NCBI GenBank assembly: GCA_016946835.1
Contig: JACVTC010000177.1
Span: forward strand, 60,001-95,000
Length of the DNA: 35,000 nt
Reading direction: 5' to 3'
From: Neocallimastix lanati (nom. inval.)
Lineage: Eukaryota; Neocallimastigomycota; Neocallimastigomycetes; Neocallimastigales; Neocallimastigaceae
Shown in pieces: positions 1 through 11,239 of the stretch (its first letter is position 1; each line of letters starts with the position of its first letter). The position numbers were made by a program, and so were the translations under genes. Under the pieces are notes generated by a model. The model did no database searches. It had not been told where the DNA came from and saw only the letters and a program-made list of their open reading frames with translations.

Positions 1-111
1 ATACTTTTTATTTTTCTTTATATATATTCTATTTTTATAGTAAAAAAAAAATTTTTTTATTTAAATTTCTTTTTATATATATATTTTTAATATAATGATT
101 TTAATTTATTT

Positions 112-146
<35 letters not shown>

Positions 147-513
147 AAAAATTATATATTACATATGTATAAAATATATTACTTATCATTTAATGTATTT
201 TCATATACTAAACCATCAATAAATAAAAGAATAAATAAATAACAAAAAAATAAATATATAATAATAAATAAATAAATAAATAAATATTTTTTTTTTTATC
301 AATTTATCTTTATTAAATACTAAATACAACTGAAATATAATGTAAATGAATATAAATGTAAACAATAATAATAATGTTTAGTAAAATATATGAATTATAT
401 GAAATTTTAATCTATATTAAAATTTGTAATTTATGGTTTATATTTCTTTATTTTTATTTCTTTATTTATACTTTTTTGTATTTTTAATTTAAATCTAAAA
501 TTTATATTTTTAT
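1..513. other. AT-rich spacer, no gene seen
   Basis: Nearly pure A/T with homopolymer runs (poly-A near 118-145) and short AAAT runs near 258-286. I see no coding exon, RNA gene or mobile-element fragment here. Confidence 0.6.
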
Positions 514-715
<202 letters not shown>

Positions 716-985
716 AAATTATACAGATGCATTAATAATAATTATATAATTTTTACTTTGAATTATTGTATTTTATATATATAATATATATATATTTCAT
801 TTTTTTTTTCCAATATAATATTATATATGTTTTATTTAAAATAAAAATCTATATTTAAAAAATAATGTATAAAATATTAATATATCCAATTAATAATTAT
901 TTAATAATATTTTTTTTTATTTTTCCTTTTTTTTTTTTTTTTTTTTTGTTTGTTTTGTTTTATTTTTTATAATTATAATCATAAT

Positions 986-1180
986 TGTTAAAATATGTGA
1001 AATATATGAAAAATAAGCTTCATATATACTGAAACATATTGTAATATTAATAATACAAAAGCCATGAGTTAATATAAAAACATTTAATTTATAATAATTA
1101 AGTACTAGTAATTCTTTATTACAAAATTTATTAATACTGTTAAATCATAAACCATAAATTTATGATTCATACTCTTAACA
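986..1180 (+). mobile_element. Solo LTR related to the Copia LTRs at 24.0 and 26.0 kb
   Basis: The stretch begins TGTTAAAATATGTGAAATAT and ends CTCTTAACA, so it has TG...CA ends. It is clearly similar to the reverse complement of 25951-26131 and to the U3 half of 23767-24167 (shared AAAAATAAGCTTC and ACATATTGTAATAT blocks). Length is 195 bp. Neither a PBS-like sequence (GATTAAGAGTC) nor a polypurine tract abuts it, and the flanks (ataat / ctttc) do not form a target-site duplication, so it is an old solo LTR. Confidence 0.8.
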
Positions 1181-1289
1181 CTTTCGTAAATAATATTTTT
1201 TCTTTTTTTTAGTATTAAAAACAAAAAACAGAAAAAAAAATATAAATGATTAAAGCCACAAATTTTCAAAAAAAAAAAAGAAATTAAAA

Positions 1290-1472
1290 TATAAAAAAAA
1301 TAATATATCTGGCCTTATATTTATTTCAAGATATAACAGACCTCAGATAGCTTGTTTGTAAATTGTGGAGTCAAGTTTTTTATTTTTGGGTTATTCCGTT
1401 TCATTTGTAATTGTATTTGTAGTAGGACTTTTATTTATTTTCATTAAACTTTCTTAATATGTCATTTAATAA

Positions 1473-1516
<44 letters not shown>

Positions 1517-1860
1517 ATGAATAATATAACCCTCATTACATTTTACAATTTTAATGCGTATAATTAAATCAGCTTGTCCTAAATCATTTAACATATATTT
1601 ACCTAGGAGTGAATTCTATACTTTCGATATTTCCATATTAGTTCTGGTAATTAAGGTATAGTCAACATATACACCCAATAAACAAAATAATATTATTATA
1701 TATATTATTTTCTTCTTCATATGCAAGTAAGGTTCACTAATTAATCTAATAAAGTTTAGTCCTTTTATTTAATTCTTCATTCCACATTTGATATAATTGT
1801 TTCAGACCATATAATGCTTTATTTAATTTGAGAATACCTTTCATATACATTTTAAGCTTT
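1290..1860 (-). pseudogene. Decayed Ty1/Copia reverse transcriptase fragment
   Basis: Reading the minus strand, broken frames give recognisable Copia pol blocks in the right order: LNKALYGLKQ near 1800-1830 (identical to a block in the better preserved element at 19.7-21 kb), YVDYTLITRTNMEISKV near 1640-1680 (a decayed YVDD box), and NDLGQADLIIRIKI near 1545-1590. A fainter segment near 1310-1390 (SEVCYIL) may be the start of the region after RT. Stops, frameshifts and an internal poly-T run (about 1477-1515) show it is dead. The solo LTR at 986-1180 lies in the opposite orientation, so the two are probably not from the same insertion. Confidence 0.72.
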
Positions 1861-2158
1861 TAAAATATAGGAGTATTATTGAGAGTCTGTTTATTTAGTT
1901 ATGAAATTGAACCATTTCAATTTTTGTTCTTCAATAGCAATAGTTTCAATGTTTAATCTTTATAAGAAATATTAATTTATTATAAAAAAAATAATTTATT
2001 ATAAAAAAAATAATTTATTATAAAAAAATATTAAAAAAAAAAAAAAACTCAATAATTTATTTTCTATATTATTTATTAATTAATAGATTAATTTATTTTG
2101 TTTTATTTTGACAATTTTTTTTTTTTTTTTTTTTGAACAGTTTAATTTTATTTAATAT

Positions 2159-2431
2159 AATTTAATTTAGTCAATTGGGTTAGGTTACACTAACCTCACT
2201 TCTCGAGTTAGGCACCGAAAAAGCATTTCGAGAAAAATCGTGCTAGAAAATCTCAGCAATAATATGTATGGTTAGAGCGCCAATGCTGAATATACAGTAA
2301 GGCAGTCCAGTAGGGACTATATCCAAAAAAGTGTTGTGACTACCTTAATATTCCCATGTCTTGAGGGGGCATAGGGCGGTACACACCGGAAATAAAAAAA
2401 AAAAATAAAAAAAATAAAAATTTAATTTAGT
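2159..2431 (+). mobile_element. Full-length SINE-like retroposon with target-site duplication
   Basis: A 247-bp block (2172-2418) of much higher GC than its surroundings ends in an A-rich tail. It is flanked by a perfect 13-bp direct repeat AATTTAATTTAGT (2159-2171 and 2419-2431), the mark of target-primed retroposition. The 5' part can fold into two hairpins: GGTTAG/CTAACC at about 2179-2196, and TCTCGA/TCGAGA at about 2203-2235. No tRNA or 5S rRNA head is evident. The 3' end (CATAGGGCGGTACACACCGG then A-rich) recurs in inverted orientation at 30245-30281, and AGTCCAGYAGGGAC (2304-2317) recurs in the element at 30400-30523, so this is a dispersed family. No ORF. Confidence 0.82.
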
Positions 2432-2882
2432 GCTATTATATAAATTTAAGGATTAATTCTTATAAATTTGTTAAAATTTTTTTTTTATTTTTACTTTTTT
2501 TTTTTTATTATTTTATTTTTTGATTACTTTTTGTTTTATGTTTAAATAAAAAGAAAAAATGGAGAATAAAAATATAAAATATATATATATAAATAAAAAT
2601 TAAAAAAAAAAAAAAAAAAAAAAATTTCTGTATAAATAAAATAAAAGTATATAAAATAATATATATAAGAATAAGACTATATAATTCACATTTAATATTT
2701 ATATTTACTCTCTGTATTTTTTTTGTTTCATAATAACTGAATAACTAAGTTAGTTATTGGATAAGGTTTGAATAAAAATTATTTATTTAATCTTTTTTTT
2801 TTTTTTTTTTTTTTACTATTATCATTATATAGTAACATATAATTTTTAATTTCCCTAATAAAATGTTTAAAAACAACAACAA

Positions 2883-3290
2883 AAAATAAAAAAAAAAAAT
2901 AAAAAATAAAATAAAATAAAATAAATAAAATAAAATAAAATAAAATAAAATAAAATAAAATAAAATAAAATAAAATAAAATAAAATAAAATAAAATAAAA
3001 TAAAATAAAATAAATAGTAGAATATTAAATATAAAGTACAGATTGAATAAAATAAAATAAAATAAAATAAAATAAAATAAAATAAAATAAAATAAATAGT
3101 AGAATATTAAATATAAAGTACAGATTGAATAAAATAAAATAAAATAAAATAAAATAAAATAAAATAAAATAAAATAAAATAAAATAAAATAAAATAAAAT
3201 AAAATAAAATAAAATAAAATAAAATGATATAAAATAAAATAAAATAAAATAAAATAAAATGATATAAAATGATATAAAAATAAAAAGAAA
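2883..3290. repeat. (TAAAA)n pentanucleotide satellite with an 81-bp higher-order unit
   Basis: Long uninterrupted TAAAA arrays. A non-repeat island reading TAGTAGAATATTAAATATAA and onward occurs twice, near 3013-3049 and 3094-3130, giving an 81-bp higher-order period. Near 3225-3275 some units change to TGATATAAAA. Confidence 0.92.
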
Positions 3291-3359
3291 TATTACATAT
3301 ATTAATAAATAATAAATGAAAAAAATATATATATATTTTTAATCTATATAATATTTAGA

Positions 3360-3600
3360 TGAAAATAATAAGAATTATTTTATTTTATTTATATATTCAT
3401 ACCCCATCTTTTATTTTTATTTTATTCATATATTCATATTTCATCTTTTTTTTTTATTTTTATTTTATTCTATTCATATATTCATCTTTTATTTTTATTT
3501 TTATTTTATTTTATTTATATATTCGTACTCCATCTTTATTTTTTTTATTTTTTTATTTTATTTTATTTTATTTTACTTTTTTTTTTTTTTTTCTTTATTT
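3360..3600. repeat. Imperfect TTTTA-rich repeats with a TATTCATA motif
   Basis: Four or so degenerate units, each a T/A run plus TATATTCATACYCCATC or similar, spaced about 50-60 bp. The 81-residue open frame through it on the plus strand is only Phe/Ile/Leu/Tyr and is not a gene. Confidence 0.65.
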
Positions 3601-3780
3601 ATAATTAAATTATTAATTAATTAATTATACTAAAATAATAAAATGATAATAAATAAATCAATAAAATATAAAGAGGAATAATAATTATATAAAATTTTTT
3701 CTTTATAAACTTATGAAATAATATCATATGAATTTTCAGAATTTAACCCAAATTTAAATAAAGCATAAAAATTAATAAAA

Positions 3781-3811
<31 letters not shown>

Positions 3812-4282
3812 CATTATAATAATAACATTAATATTGAAGTAAAATAATAACAATAACCTTATTAAAGGAATTCAACAAAAACTTATTAATATATATATAT
3901 ATATATATTTAATTAAATAAAAATTTACAATTCAAATTGGATAAAAATATAATTAAATCTTTTTAACATATTATAAAATATTTGACTTTTTAAATTTTTT
4001 ATTTAAATAACAAAATATAAACAAAAAAAAAATTTTTTGTTAGCAAAAAATTAAATAATTCATTTTCTTTTACAAGTTATTCAGTTATTCTTTATATATA
4101 AATTATAAATAAATTTATAATGTCTACTAACTATTTTTTTTTTTTTTTTTTTTTTATAATTTATAATTTATAATTATTTATTTATAATTTTATTGTAATA
4201 TATTGACTATGGTCATTTTTTTTAACACCTTCAAAAAATAAAAACTACTAATGAATATTATTTAAATTTTTTTTTTTTTTAA

Positions 4283-4328
<46 letters not shown>

Positions 4329-4412
4329 TGTTCTATGCATTTAATATATATATTTTATTTTTATAAAAATAAATATATACACATTTATAAATTTTACAAG
4401 AAAGTTTTAATC

Positions 4413-4448
<36 letters not shown>

Positions 4449-4639
4449 AAAAATAAATAAATATATATATAATTAAATATATTTTAAAAAAAATAAATTG
4501 TATTAATTATACCTATTGAGATTAATAATAAATATTATGAAATAAAATTTAAAATAAAATGAAAGAAAAAAAAAATAAGATCAAATAAATAAATAAAAAT
4601 ATATATATATAAAAATAGGTCTTCAAAATTAAATTATAT
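3601..4639. other. AT-rich spacer downstream of the phosphatase-like gene
   Basis: Contains poly-A (about 3781-3810), (TA)n (about 3890-3908), a (TTA)n run (about 4284-4328) and poly-T (about 4416-4447). No coding exon recognised. The right end must hold the 3' UTR and polyadenylation site of the minus-strand gene ending at 4640, but in this composition I cannot place them. Confidence 0.5.
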
Positions 4640-5584
4640 TTAGTAATGATATATGAGAGCATATATGAGAACACTGATAATAGTTATTAAAATACTAATT
4701 TTTAATTGAATTGAACTTGAATTTATTTCAACTTCTTTAACATCGGTAGAATTAGTATTATTTTTAATATTAGTGATTGGATTAACTTCATTAGTTTCAT
4801 TAGCAGCAGTAGAATTGGCATTATTAACTTTAGTGATTGGATTAATTTCATTAGTTTCATTAGCAGCAGTAGAATTAACATTATTAACTTTAGTGATTAG
4901 ATTAACTTTATTAGCTTCATTAGCATTAGTAGATTTTTGTTGAGAGGTATATTCTTTACTTTTTATGGGTTGATTTTGAGCTTTTAATTTTTCATCAATA
5001 CAATCTTCAATTCCTTCCTTTTCAATGGTTAAAGTGAAAATATTACCTTTATGTGAGTTTCTTTTATAAGCATGAAGGTCTCGTTTAAATTTATTTTCTT
5101 GTTTGAAATAGGATGTTTCACCATTCGAAAGAATCCAAACATCATCAAAACAATGTTTAGTCCACTCTGGAACATTTTCAATACCAAATTCTTCTGCAAT
5201 AACTGGAATTCTATCATTAGCCCACGAAACAAGAATAACTTCTTCTGGTGAATTCATTATGTATTGTGCAAGTTTTCTAACATTAGCACTTGTGTAAGTT
5301 ATATCAACCTTAAGTCCAAGAGATTTTGCAAGTGGTAAAACAGTATCTCTTGGTCTAGTGGATTTTCTTTGTACTGTTGGTTTCTGAGCATAAATCTTTT
5401 CTGGAGTGGTAAAATTACCATCCTTACCAAACGCTTTTATTAAACATTCAGCTCTAGCTTGACCTTTTGGGGAAAGGTCAGTATGATCATCATCAACTTT
5501 TTCACCATGACGAATAACCATAACCAATTTAGCTTGAGCTAAAGCTAAACCAAATAAAGCTGTTACAAAAGATTTTATTTTCAT
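4640..5584 (-). CDS. Secreted, probably GPI-anchored histidine-phosphatase-superfamily protein
   Basis: Single-exon gene of 314 aa. Residues 1-18 are a signal peptide (hydrophobic, ending AQA). The RHG motif of the histidine phosphatase (phosphoglycerate-mutase-like) superfamily is at R25-H26-G27-E28, followed by the usual LSPKGQARAE helix. Conserved arginines lie around R77/R79 (STRPRD). The block that in related fungal proteins reads W-x-H-x-x-I-P is here W121-A-N-D-R-I-P127, so the second catalytic histidine appears replaced by Asn123. Residues about 215-285 are three 20-residue repeats rich in Asn-x-Thr sequons. The C-terminus has small residues S289-S291 followed by a hydrophobic tail 296-314, as in a GPI-attachment signal. 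I infer a cell-surface or wall protein, possibly a pseudo-enzyme. ATG at 5584 is the only start that gives the signal peptide. Confidence 0.85.
   Translation of the reverse strand: MKIKSFVTALFGLALAQAKLVMVIRHGEKVDDDHTDLSPKGQARAECLIKAFGKDGNFTTPEKIYAQKPTVQRKSTRPRDTVLPLAKSLGLKVDITYTSANVRKLAQYIMNSPEEVILVSWANDRIPVIAEEFGIENVPEWTKHCFDDVWILSNGETSYFKQENKFKRDLHAYKRNSHKGNIFTLTIEKEGIEDCIDEKLKAQNQPIKSKEYTSQQKSTNANEANKVNLITKVNNVNSTAANETNEINPITKVNNANSTAANETNEVNPITNIKNNTNSTDVKEVEINSSSIQLKISILITIISVLIYALIYHY
4772..4945 (-). repeat. 60-bp coding tandem repeat in the stalk of the phosphatase-like protein
   Basis: Units begin at 4772, 4832 and 4892 (the last partial), exactly 60 bp apart, so the frame is kept. 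Each encodes about 20 residues of the type (V/I)NPITKVNNxNSTAANETNE with two N-glycosylation sequons. The near identity of the two complete units points to recent expansion. The role inferred is a glycosylated spacer between the catalytic-like domain and the anchor. Confidence 0.9.
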
Positions 5585-7299
5585 GTTTAATTATTATATG
5601 TTGGAAAAAAAAATTAATTGGCTATAATATTTTATTGTTGAAAATGTTATTTATAATAATTTATTCCTTTCATTAATTAATATAGTTTGATTTAATTTTT
5701 ATTTATTGTTATTAATGCTATTTTTTTTTTTTTTTTATAAATTATACATGTACAATAAAATAATTATGAAATTTATTTTTAAAATTTATTTTGAAAAAAG
5801 GTTTATCTTTTTCAATTCAAGTGCCAAGAATACAAAATAACAATTTATAGTTTCTACTAAAAATCTAAAAAATATTAAAAAAAAAAAAAAAAAAGATTGA
5901 ATTACGAAAGAAAGGTTAGCAACAGTAAATTCTATTTATTTTATATAAATTATTTATTTTCATTTATTCATTTACATATTTATATAAATATATTTCATCT
6001 ACTTACTTAATTATAGTATAATTTTCTTTTAATGCAATTAAAGTTAAATATAAATTTTAATTATTTGAAAGACATCTAATTGGTTAATAACATAATAGGT
6101 ATAATTAAATATTATCATTTTTTATATTTAAATTAAAATAATTAAAAAAATACAAAATAATATTAATAATATTTTTTTATATCAAACCAAAAAAAAAAAA
6201 TAGATTTTTATTTTTTAATTTTTATTTTATTTTATTTTATTTGCTTTATATTTTAAATATATATTTATTTGAAAAACAATTTATAGATGTAATATATAAT
6301 AAAATGAATATAATATATAAATAAGATAAAATTTAAACTTTTTTTTTTTAAACTTTTTTCATTATTAATTAAAACAATAATAATAAAATCAAATTTAATA
6401 AATTATCCTTTAACTAAATCATACTAAAAAAAGATTCTTTATTTAACTAAAAAATTTGTTAATTTTAAATTATATGTTTTTCTAAATGACAAACACTTAT
6501 ATATTTTATCTGTTTATATATAGTAGTTTATGTATTTTATTATCATATTTTATTTTATTTTATGGAGTATTCATAATTAATATTTTATTATATTAAATAT
6601 ATATTGTATAGATTACTATATTTTTTATTTATTTATTAATTTTTAATTTTTATTTATTTAATTATTTATTATTTTTTATTTATTTAATTATTTATTATCT
6701 ATGTAATTAATTAATTATTATCTATTTAAATAATTATTTATTATTTATTAACAAATTATCTTTTTATTAATTATTAATAAATACTCATATTATTATTTAA
6801 TTATTTATTATTTATTATTATTTAAAATTTTATATTTTTTACTATACTATTTAAAGTATGTTTTGCCATGTTTTTAAAAGTTTTATTTTTGAAAAATTTC
6901 AATAAAAATTCTTTTTTATAATTATTATATATTTTTACACTTCATTATGAAATTGAGATGAATTTTGATTTTTTTTTTTTATTAAACTTCAAGTTCATTA
7001 TTTTATTAAAAGTTCAAGATATACAATTTCATTATATGAACGTATTAGAAATCTTTGTAATACATTTTAATACATTAATACATTATACATTATACAATAA
7101 ATATTATATAAAATAGTTTTACAATAATAAAATAAATATTATAGCAATAATATTATAGAAATAAAACATAATATTGAACTTTATTTCTAACATATAAATA
7201 ATAAATAATTAATAATTAATAATTAATAATTTATAATTAATAATAAATAATAAATAATAAATAATAATTAATAAATAATAAATAATTGAATAATAAATA
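5585..7299. other. Long AT-rich spacer
   Basis: Includes the presumed promoter of the gene starting at 5584. Dense ATTTATTATTT-type simple sequence lies at about 6610-6830, and its complementary type (AATAATAAATAAT) at about 7190-7310. A similar stretch, including an ATAAATACTC(A/T)TATTATT block, recurs at about 31220-31390. No exon, RNA gene or element fragment is supported. Confidence 0.5.
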
Positions 7300-7562
7300 A
7301 TAAATAATAAAATTATCATATTTAAAATCATTATTAAATTCATATTCTATATAATTTTCAAATAATTCGTTTAATACTTTTTCCAATACTTCTTTTCTAG
7401 TTTCGTATTTACTAAGATTTTTAAATATTAAACAAATTAATATTTTAATATCTTTTTTATTAAAATTACCTTCATGATATAAATTATAAATTATATTCTT
7501 TAAGGTATCTTATTAAATCTGAAATTTTTTTTTATATTTTTATAATATTCGAGATTATTCAT
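7300..7562 (-). pseudogene. Broken gene fragment with a preserved N-terminus, family not assigned
   Basis: On the minus strand an ATG at 7562 opens MNNLEYYKNIKKNFRFNKIP. A shift of frame near 7510 then leads into about 65 sense codons of normal amino-acid mix: NIIYNLYHEGNFNKKDIKIL, then ICLIFKNLSKYETRKEVLEK and VLNELFENYIEYEFNN. After that the frame runs into simple sequence near 7310. Codon content (Glu, Lys, Arg, Leu) is clearly unlike the surrounding spacer. I do not recognise the family with certainty; helical, repeat-type proteins such as ankyrin proteins are a guess. The frameshift and the loss of everything downstream suggest a pseudogene. A TTTCAG acceptor at 7519-7524 could instead make it a single exon, but that frame stops after about 10 codons. 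Confidence 0.5.
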
Positions 7563-7604
7563 ATTAATTAAAAATAGTTATAACATTACATTTCCACTTT
7601 TTTA

Positions 7605-7687
7605 TAGACTGAAGACTTTGGTCTTCTAACCCCTAGTAATATGGGTGTATGATTAACTGCCATACCGGTACGGCGTCGACGCTTTTT
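7605..7687. other. Compact GC-rich island with palindromes, possible small RNA or SINE remnant
   Basis: About 80 bp of roughly balanced base composition in an AT desert. It contains a perfect hairpin GAAGAC-TTTG-GTCTTC (about 7611-7626), the palindrome TACCGGTA, and the 10-nt palindrome GCGTCGACGC, and it ends on the plus strand in a run of seven T, as an RNA polymerase III terminator would. No tRNA, 5S or known snRNA pattern fits. Flanking CTTTTTTA on both sides could be a short target-site duplication but is too low in complexity to rely on. Confidence 0.4.
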
Positions 7688-7974
7688 TTAAAAAATTAGT
7701 AAATTTAATTAATTTATCTTAAAATTTAATTAAAATTTTTAATATTTTTTTTTTTAAAAAAATTATTTGTTTAAATAATAGTATGTAATTTAAATTTAAT
7801 TATTAAAATATTGATTTAATTATAAAAGAGTGGTTACCAAAATTGCTTGAAATTTTAAAAATGGATGAATTATTTAATAATAATAAATTATTAATAAATA
7901 AATAAATAAAAAGTAATAAAATTTAAAAAAAAAAAAAAAAACTTTAATAATTTAAATATATTTATTTAATTAGT

Positions 7975-8012
<38 letters not shown>

Positions 8013-8324
8013 TTCTTAATTTGTAAGTAAAAAAATCTTTCATAAATACTTTCAATATTTTCTCTTATTATATATATCATATATATCATATATATCATAA
8101 GAACACTAAATAAAAAAAAATTACATTTAAAATTTTTTAATTAATAATTTTTATAAAAAGAATAATTATTAATTTTTATTATTATTATTAAATTACATAT
8201 AACTAAAATAAAATTAAATTTATTAATAAATAATATATATATATATAAATTTAATAATAAAATAATTTTAAAAATATTATTTAAGTAATCTATCATTAAA
8301 AAAAATTTTTTTAAAATAGTATTT

Positions 8325-9091
8325 TCATTTTCTTTTATCATTTAATGGTATAGGGCTGTGAATATCATCTGGAGAAGAACTAGCAGTATTTAATGAAGAT
8401 ATTATATGTTCATTTATAATTTCATCCACGACGTCATTATAGGATGGTGGTAAATCATTAATATCATTGTTATTGATATTATTACTTATGCTATGGCTAT
8501 TATTGTTATTATTGCTATCATTTTCGATGCTGTTGTTGTTGTTGTTATTATTGCTAATTTCAGAATGATCATCAATATTATCTATTTCAATTATATTATC
8601 AGATATATCCTTTGTATTAGGTATATCTTTTTTGGATGAATTAACCTTGGATACAGAAGATATTGAATTATTAGAATTAGTGGAGGATGTAGTCATATTA
8701 TTATTATTAATATTATGATCATCATCGTTATTATCCATTATTCCTTTTTTTTTAAATTGATCATTTGAATTAGATATAGTTTTATCGCTGTTTACATTAC
8801 TATCATTGGAAAGGACATCATTACCTTTCTTGAAATTTCCATCAATTTTCAGATCATCTTTATTATTGTACGAGTCTTTCTCAATATTTTTCTCAATACT
8901 TTTATCTTGAGTAGTTTCTATTTCACCTGAAAGTATTTCTGTATTTTGTCTTTTGATATTAACATCACTAATATCTATAGTAGTAATGGTTATATTATTA
9001 TCGGTACTGTCGAAATTTTCACTATTGTTATTTTTTGGGTTATAAGAAATATCCTTTTTACTGGTGTTAGAATTGGATGGGTTTTTATTTA

Positions 9092-9172
<81 letters not shown>

Positions 9173-9589
9173 TCGCATTTGAAGAATCTGTATTTTCTGT
9201 GTTATCTTTGTTTTTTCTATATTTTTTACAATACACGAAATATAAAAGAATAAATAAAAGTAATACAAAAATAGATATACCAGCTATAATTAAGATAGTT
9301 TTAAGAATTGATTTTTTACAATATCCTCTATTATTAAATTATATTTATATATAAATATAATTGTTAATTTGTATATATAAAATATTTACTTATTATTATT
9401 ATTACTATTACAATTATTATAATCATTATTAATTTATTTATTAATTTACATTTCTTTAAATAATTCTGAATTACATAGTTCTGGGGAAAAATTTAATTTA
9501 TTACCATTTAAATTTCTATATAATATAAAAAAAAGAATATATATTAATTAATATTAATATTAATATTATTATTTTTATTATTTTTATTA

Positions 9590-9638
<49 letters not shown>

Positions 9639-9710
9639 ATTGTTGTTGTTGTTGTTGTTGGTATTGTTATTGAAATATTTTAATATTAAATAAATAAATA
9701 AATAAATAAG

Positions 9711-9753
<43 letters not shown>

Positions 9754-11206
9754 ATAGATGAATAATATTTTTTATTCATATAAACATATAAATAAAATTA
9801 TTGCATTGTCAAATTAGATAAATTTACAAGTTCAGGTGGAATTGGACCACTTAAATTATTATTATTTAACCATCTATTTAAAATAAAAAAAAAAAAAATA
9901 TTTACAAATAGAAATATTAATTTATCGTTTTTTAAAATAACAATTTTATATTAAATATATAATATTTTTTATTCATGTGAAAATAAATAAAATTACAGGG
10001 ACTTTAAATTAGATAAATTTCCAAGTTCTGGTGGAATTGAACCACTTAAATTATTACCATCTAACCTTCTATTTAAAATAATATATATATATATTATTTT
10101 ATTATTTTTTAAAATAACAATTTTATATTAAATATATAATATTTTTTATTCATGTAAAAATATAAATAAAATTACAGGGACTTTAAACTAGATAAATTTC
10201 CAAGTTCTGGTGGAATTGAACCACTTAGAGTATTATTTTTTAACCATCTAATTAAAATAAAATATACATATATATAAAAATATTATTTTATTATTTTTTA
10301 AAATAACAATTTTATATTAAATAAATAATATTTTTTATTTATATAAACATATAAATAAAATTATTACAGAATTTCAAAATTTGATAAATTTCCAAGTTCT
10401 GATGGAATTGAACCACTTAAATTATTGATAGATAAATCTCTATTTAAAATAATATATATATATATATATATATAAATATTAATTTATCGTTTTTTAAAAT
10501 AACAATTTTATATTAAATAAATAATATTTTTTATTTATATAAACATATAAATAAAATTATTACAGGGACTTTAAACTAGATAAATTTCCAAGTTCTGGTG
10601 GAATTGAACCGCTTAAATTATTACTAAATAAATTTCTATTTAAAATAAAATATATATATAAATATTAATTTATCGTTTTTTAAAATAACCATTTTACATT
10701 AAAGATATAATTTTTTTATTCATATAAACATATAAATAAAATTATTACAGAATTTCAAAATTTGATAAATTTCCAAGTTCTGATGGAATTGAACCACTTA
10801 AATTATTGATAGATAAATCTCTATTTAAAATAATATATATATATATATAAATATTAATTTATCGTTTTTTAAAATAACAATTTTATATTAAATATATAAT
10901 ATTTTTTATTCATGTAAAAATATAAAAAAAATATTACAATTCTTTTAAATTTGATAAATTTCCAAGTTCTGATGGAATTGAACCACTTAAATTATTACCA
11001 AATAATTTTCTATTTAAAATAAAATATATAAAAAAATATTAATTTATTATTTTTTAAAGTAACAATTTTACATTAAATATATAATATTTTTTATTCATAT
11101 AAACATATAAATAAAATTATTACAGTTTTTCCAAATTTGATAAATTTCCGAGTTCTGGTGGAAATGAACCACTTAAATTATTACGATTTATCGTTCTATT
11201 TAAAAT

Positions 11207-11239
<33 letters not shown>

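Larger units (their letters stand above)
7796..10068 (-). repeat. Segmental duplication A, copy 1 (3' end of the LRR gene)
   Basis: Nearly identical to 17493-19729 in the same orientation, starting around AAAGAGTGGTTACCAAAATT and continuing through the tail exon, the transmembrane exon, the diverged LRR exon and the last LRR exons. Differences are mainly lengths of simple repeats. Copy 1 continues into the intact LRR array; copy 2 is interrupted by the Copia element. Confidence 0.9.

Noticed and set aside
2172-2418. Structural RNA gene (snRNA, RNase P or SRP RNA)
   Set aside because: No diagnostic motif of these RNAs seen; target-site duplication, A-tail and a truncated second copy indicate a retroposon.
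9516-9779. 87-residue minus-strand ORF with poly-Asn
   Set aside because: Read entirely from (TTA)n and (AAAT)n repeats inside an LRR-gene intron; its end overlaps the acceptor region of exon 21.
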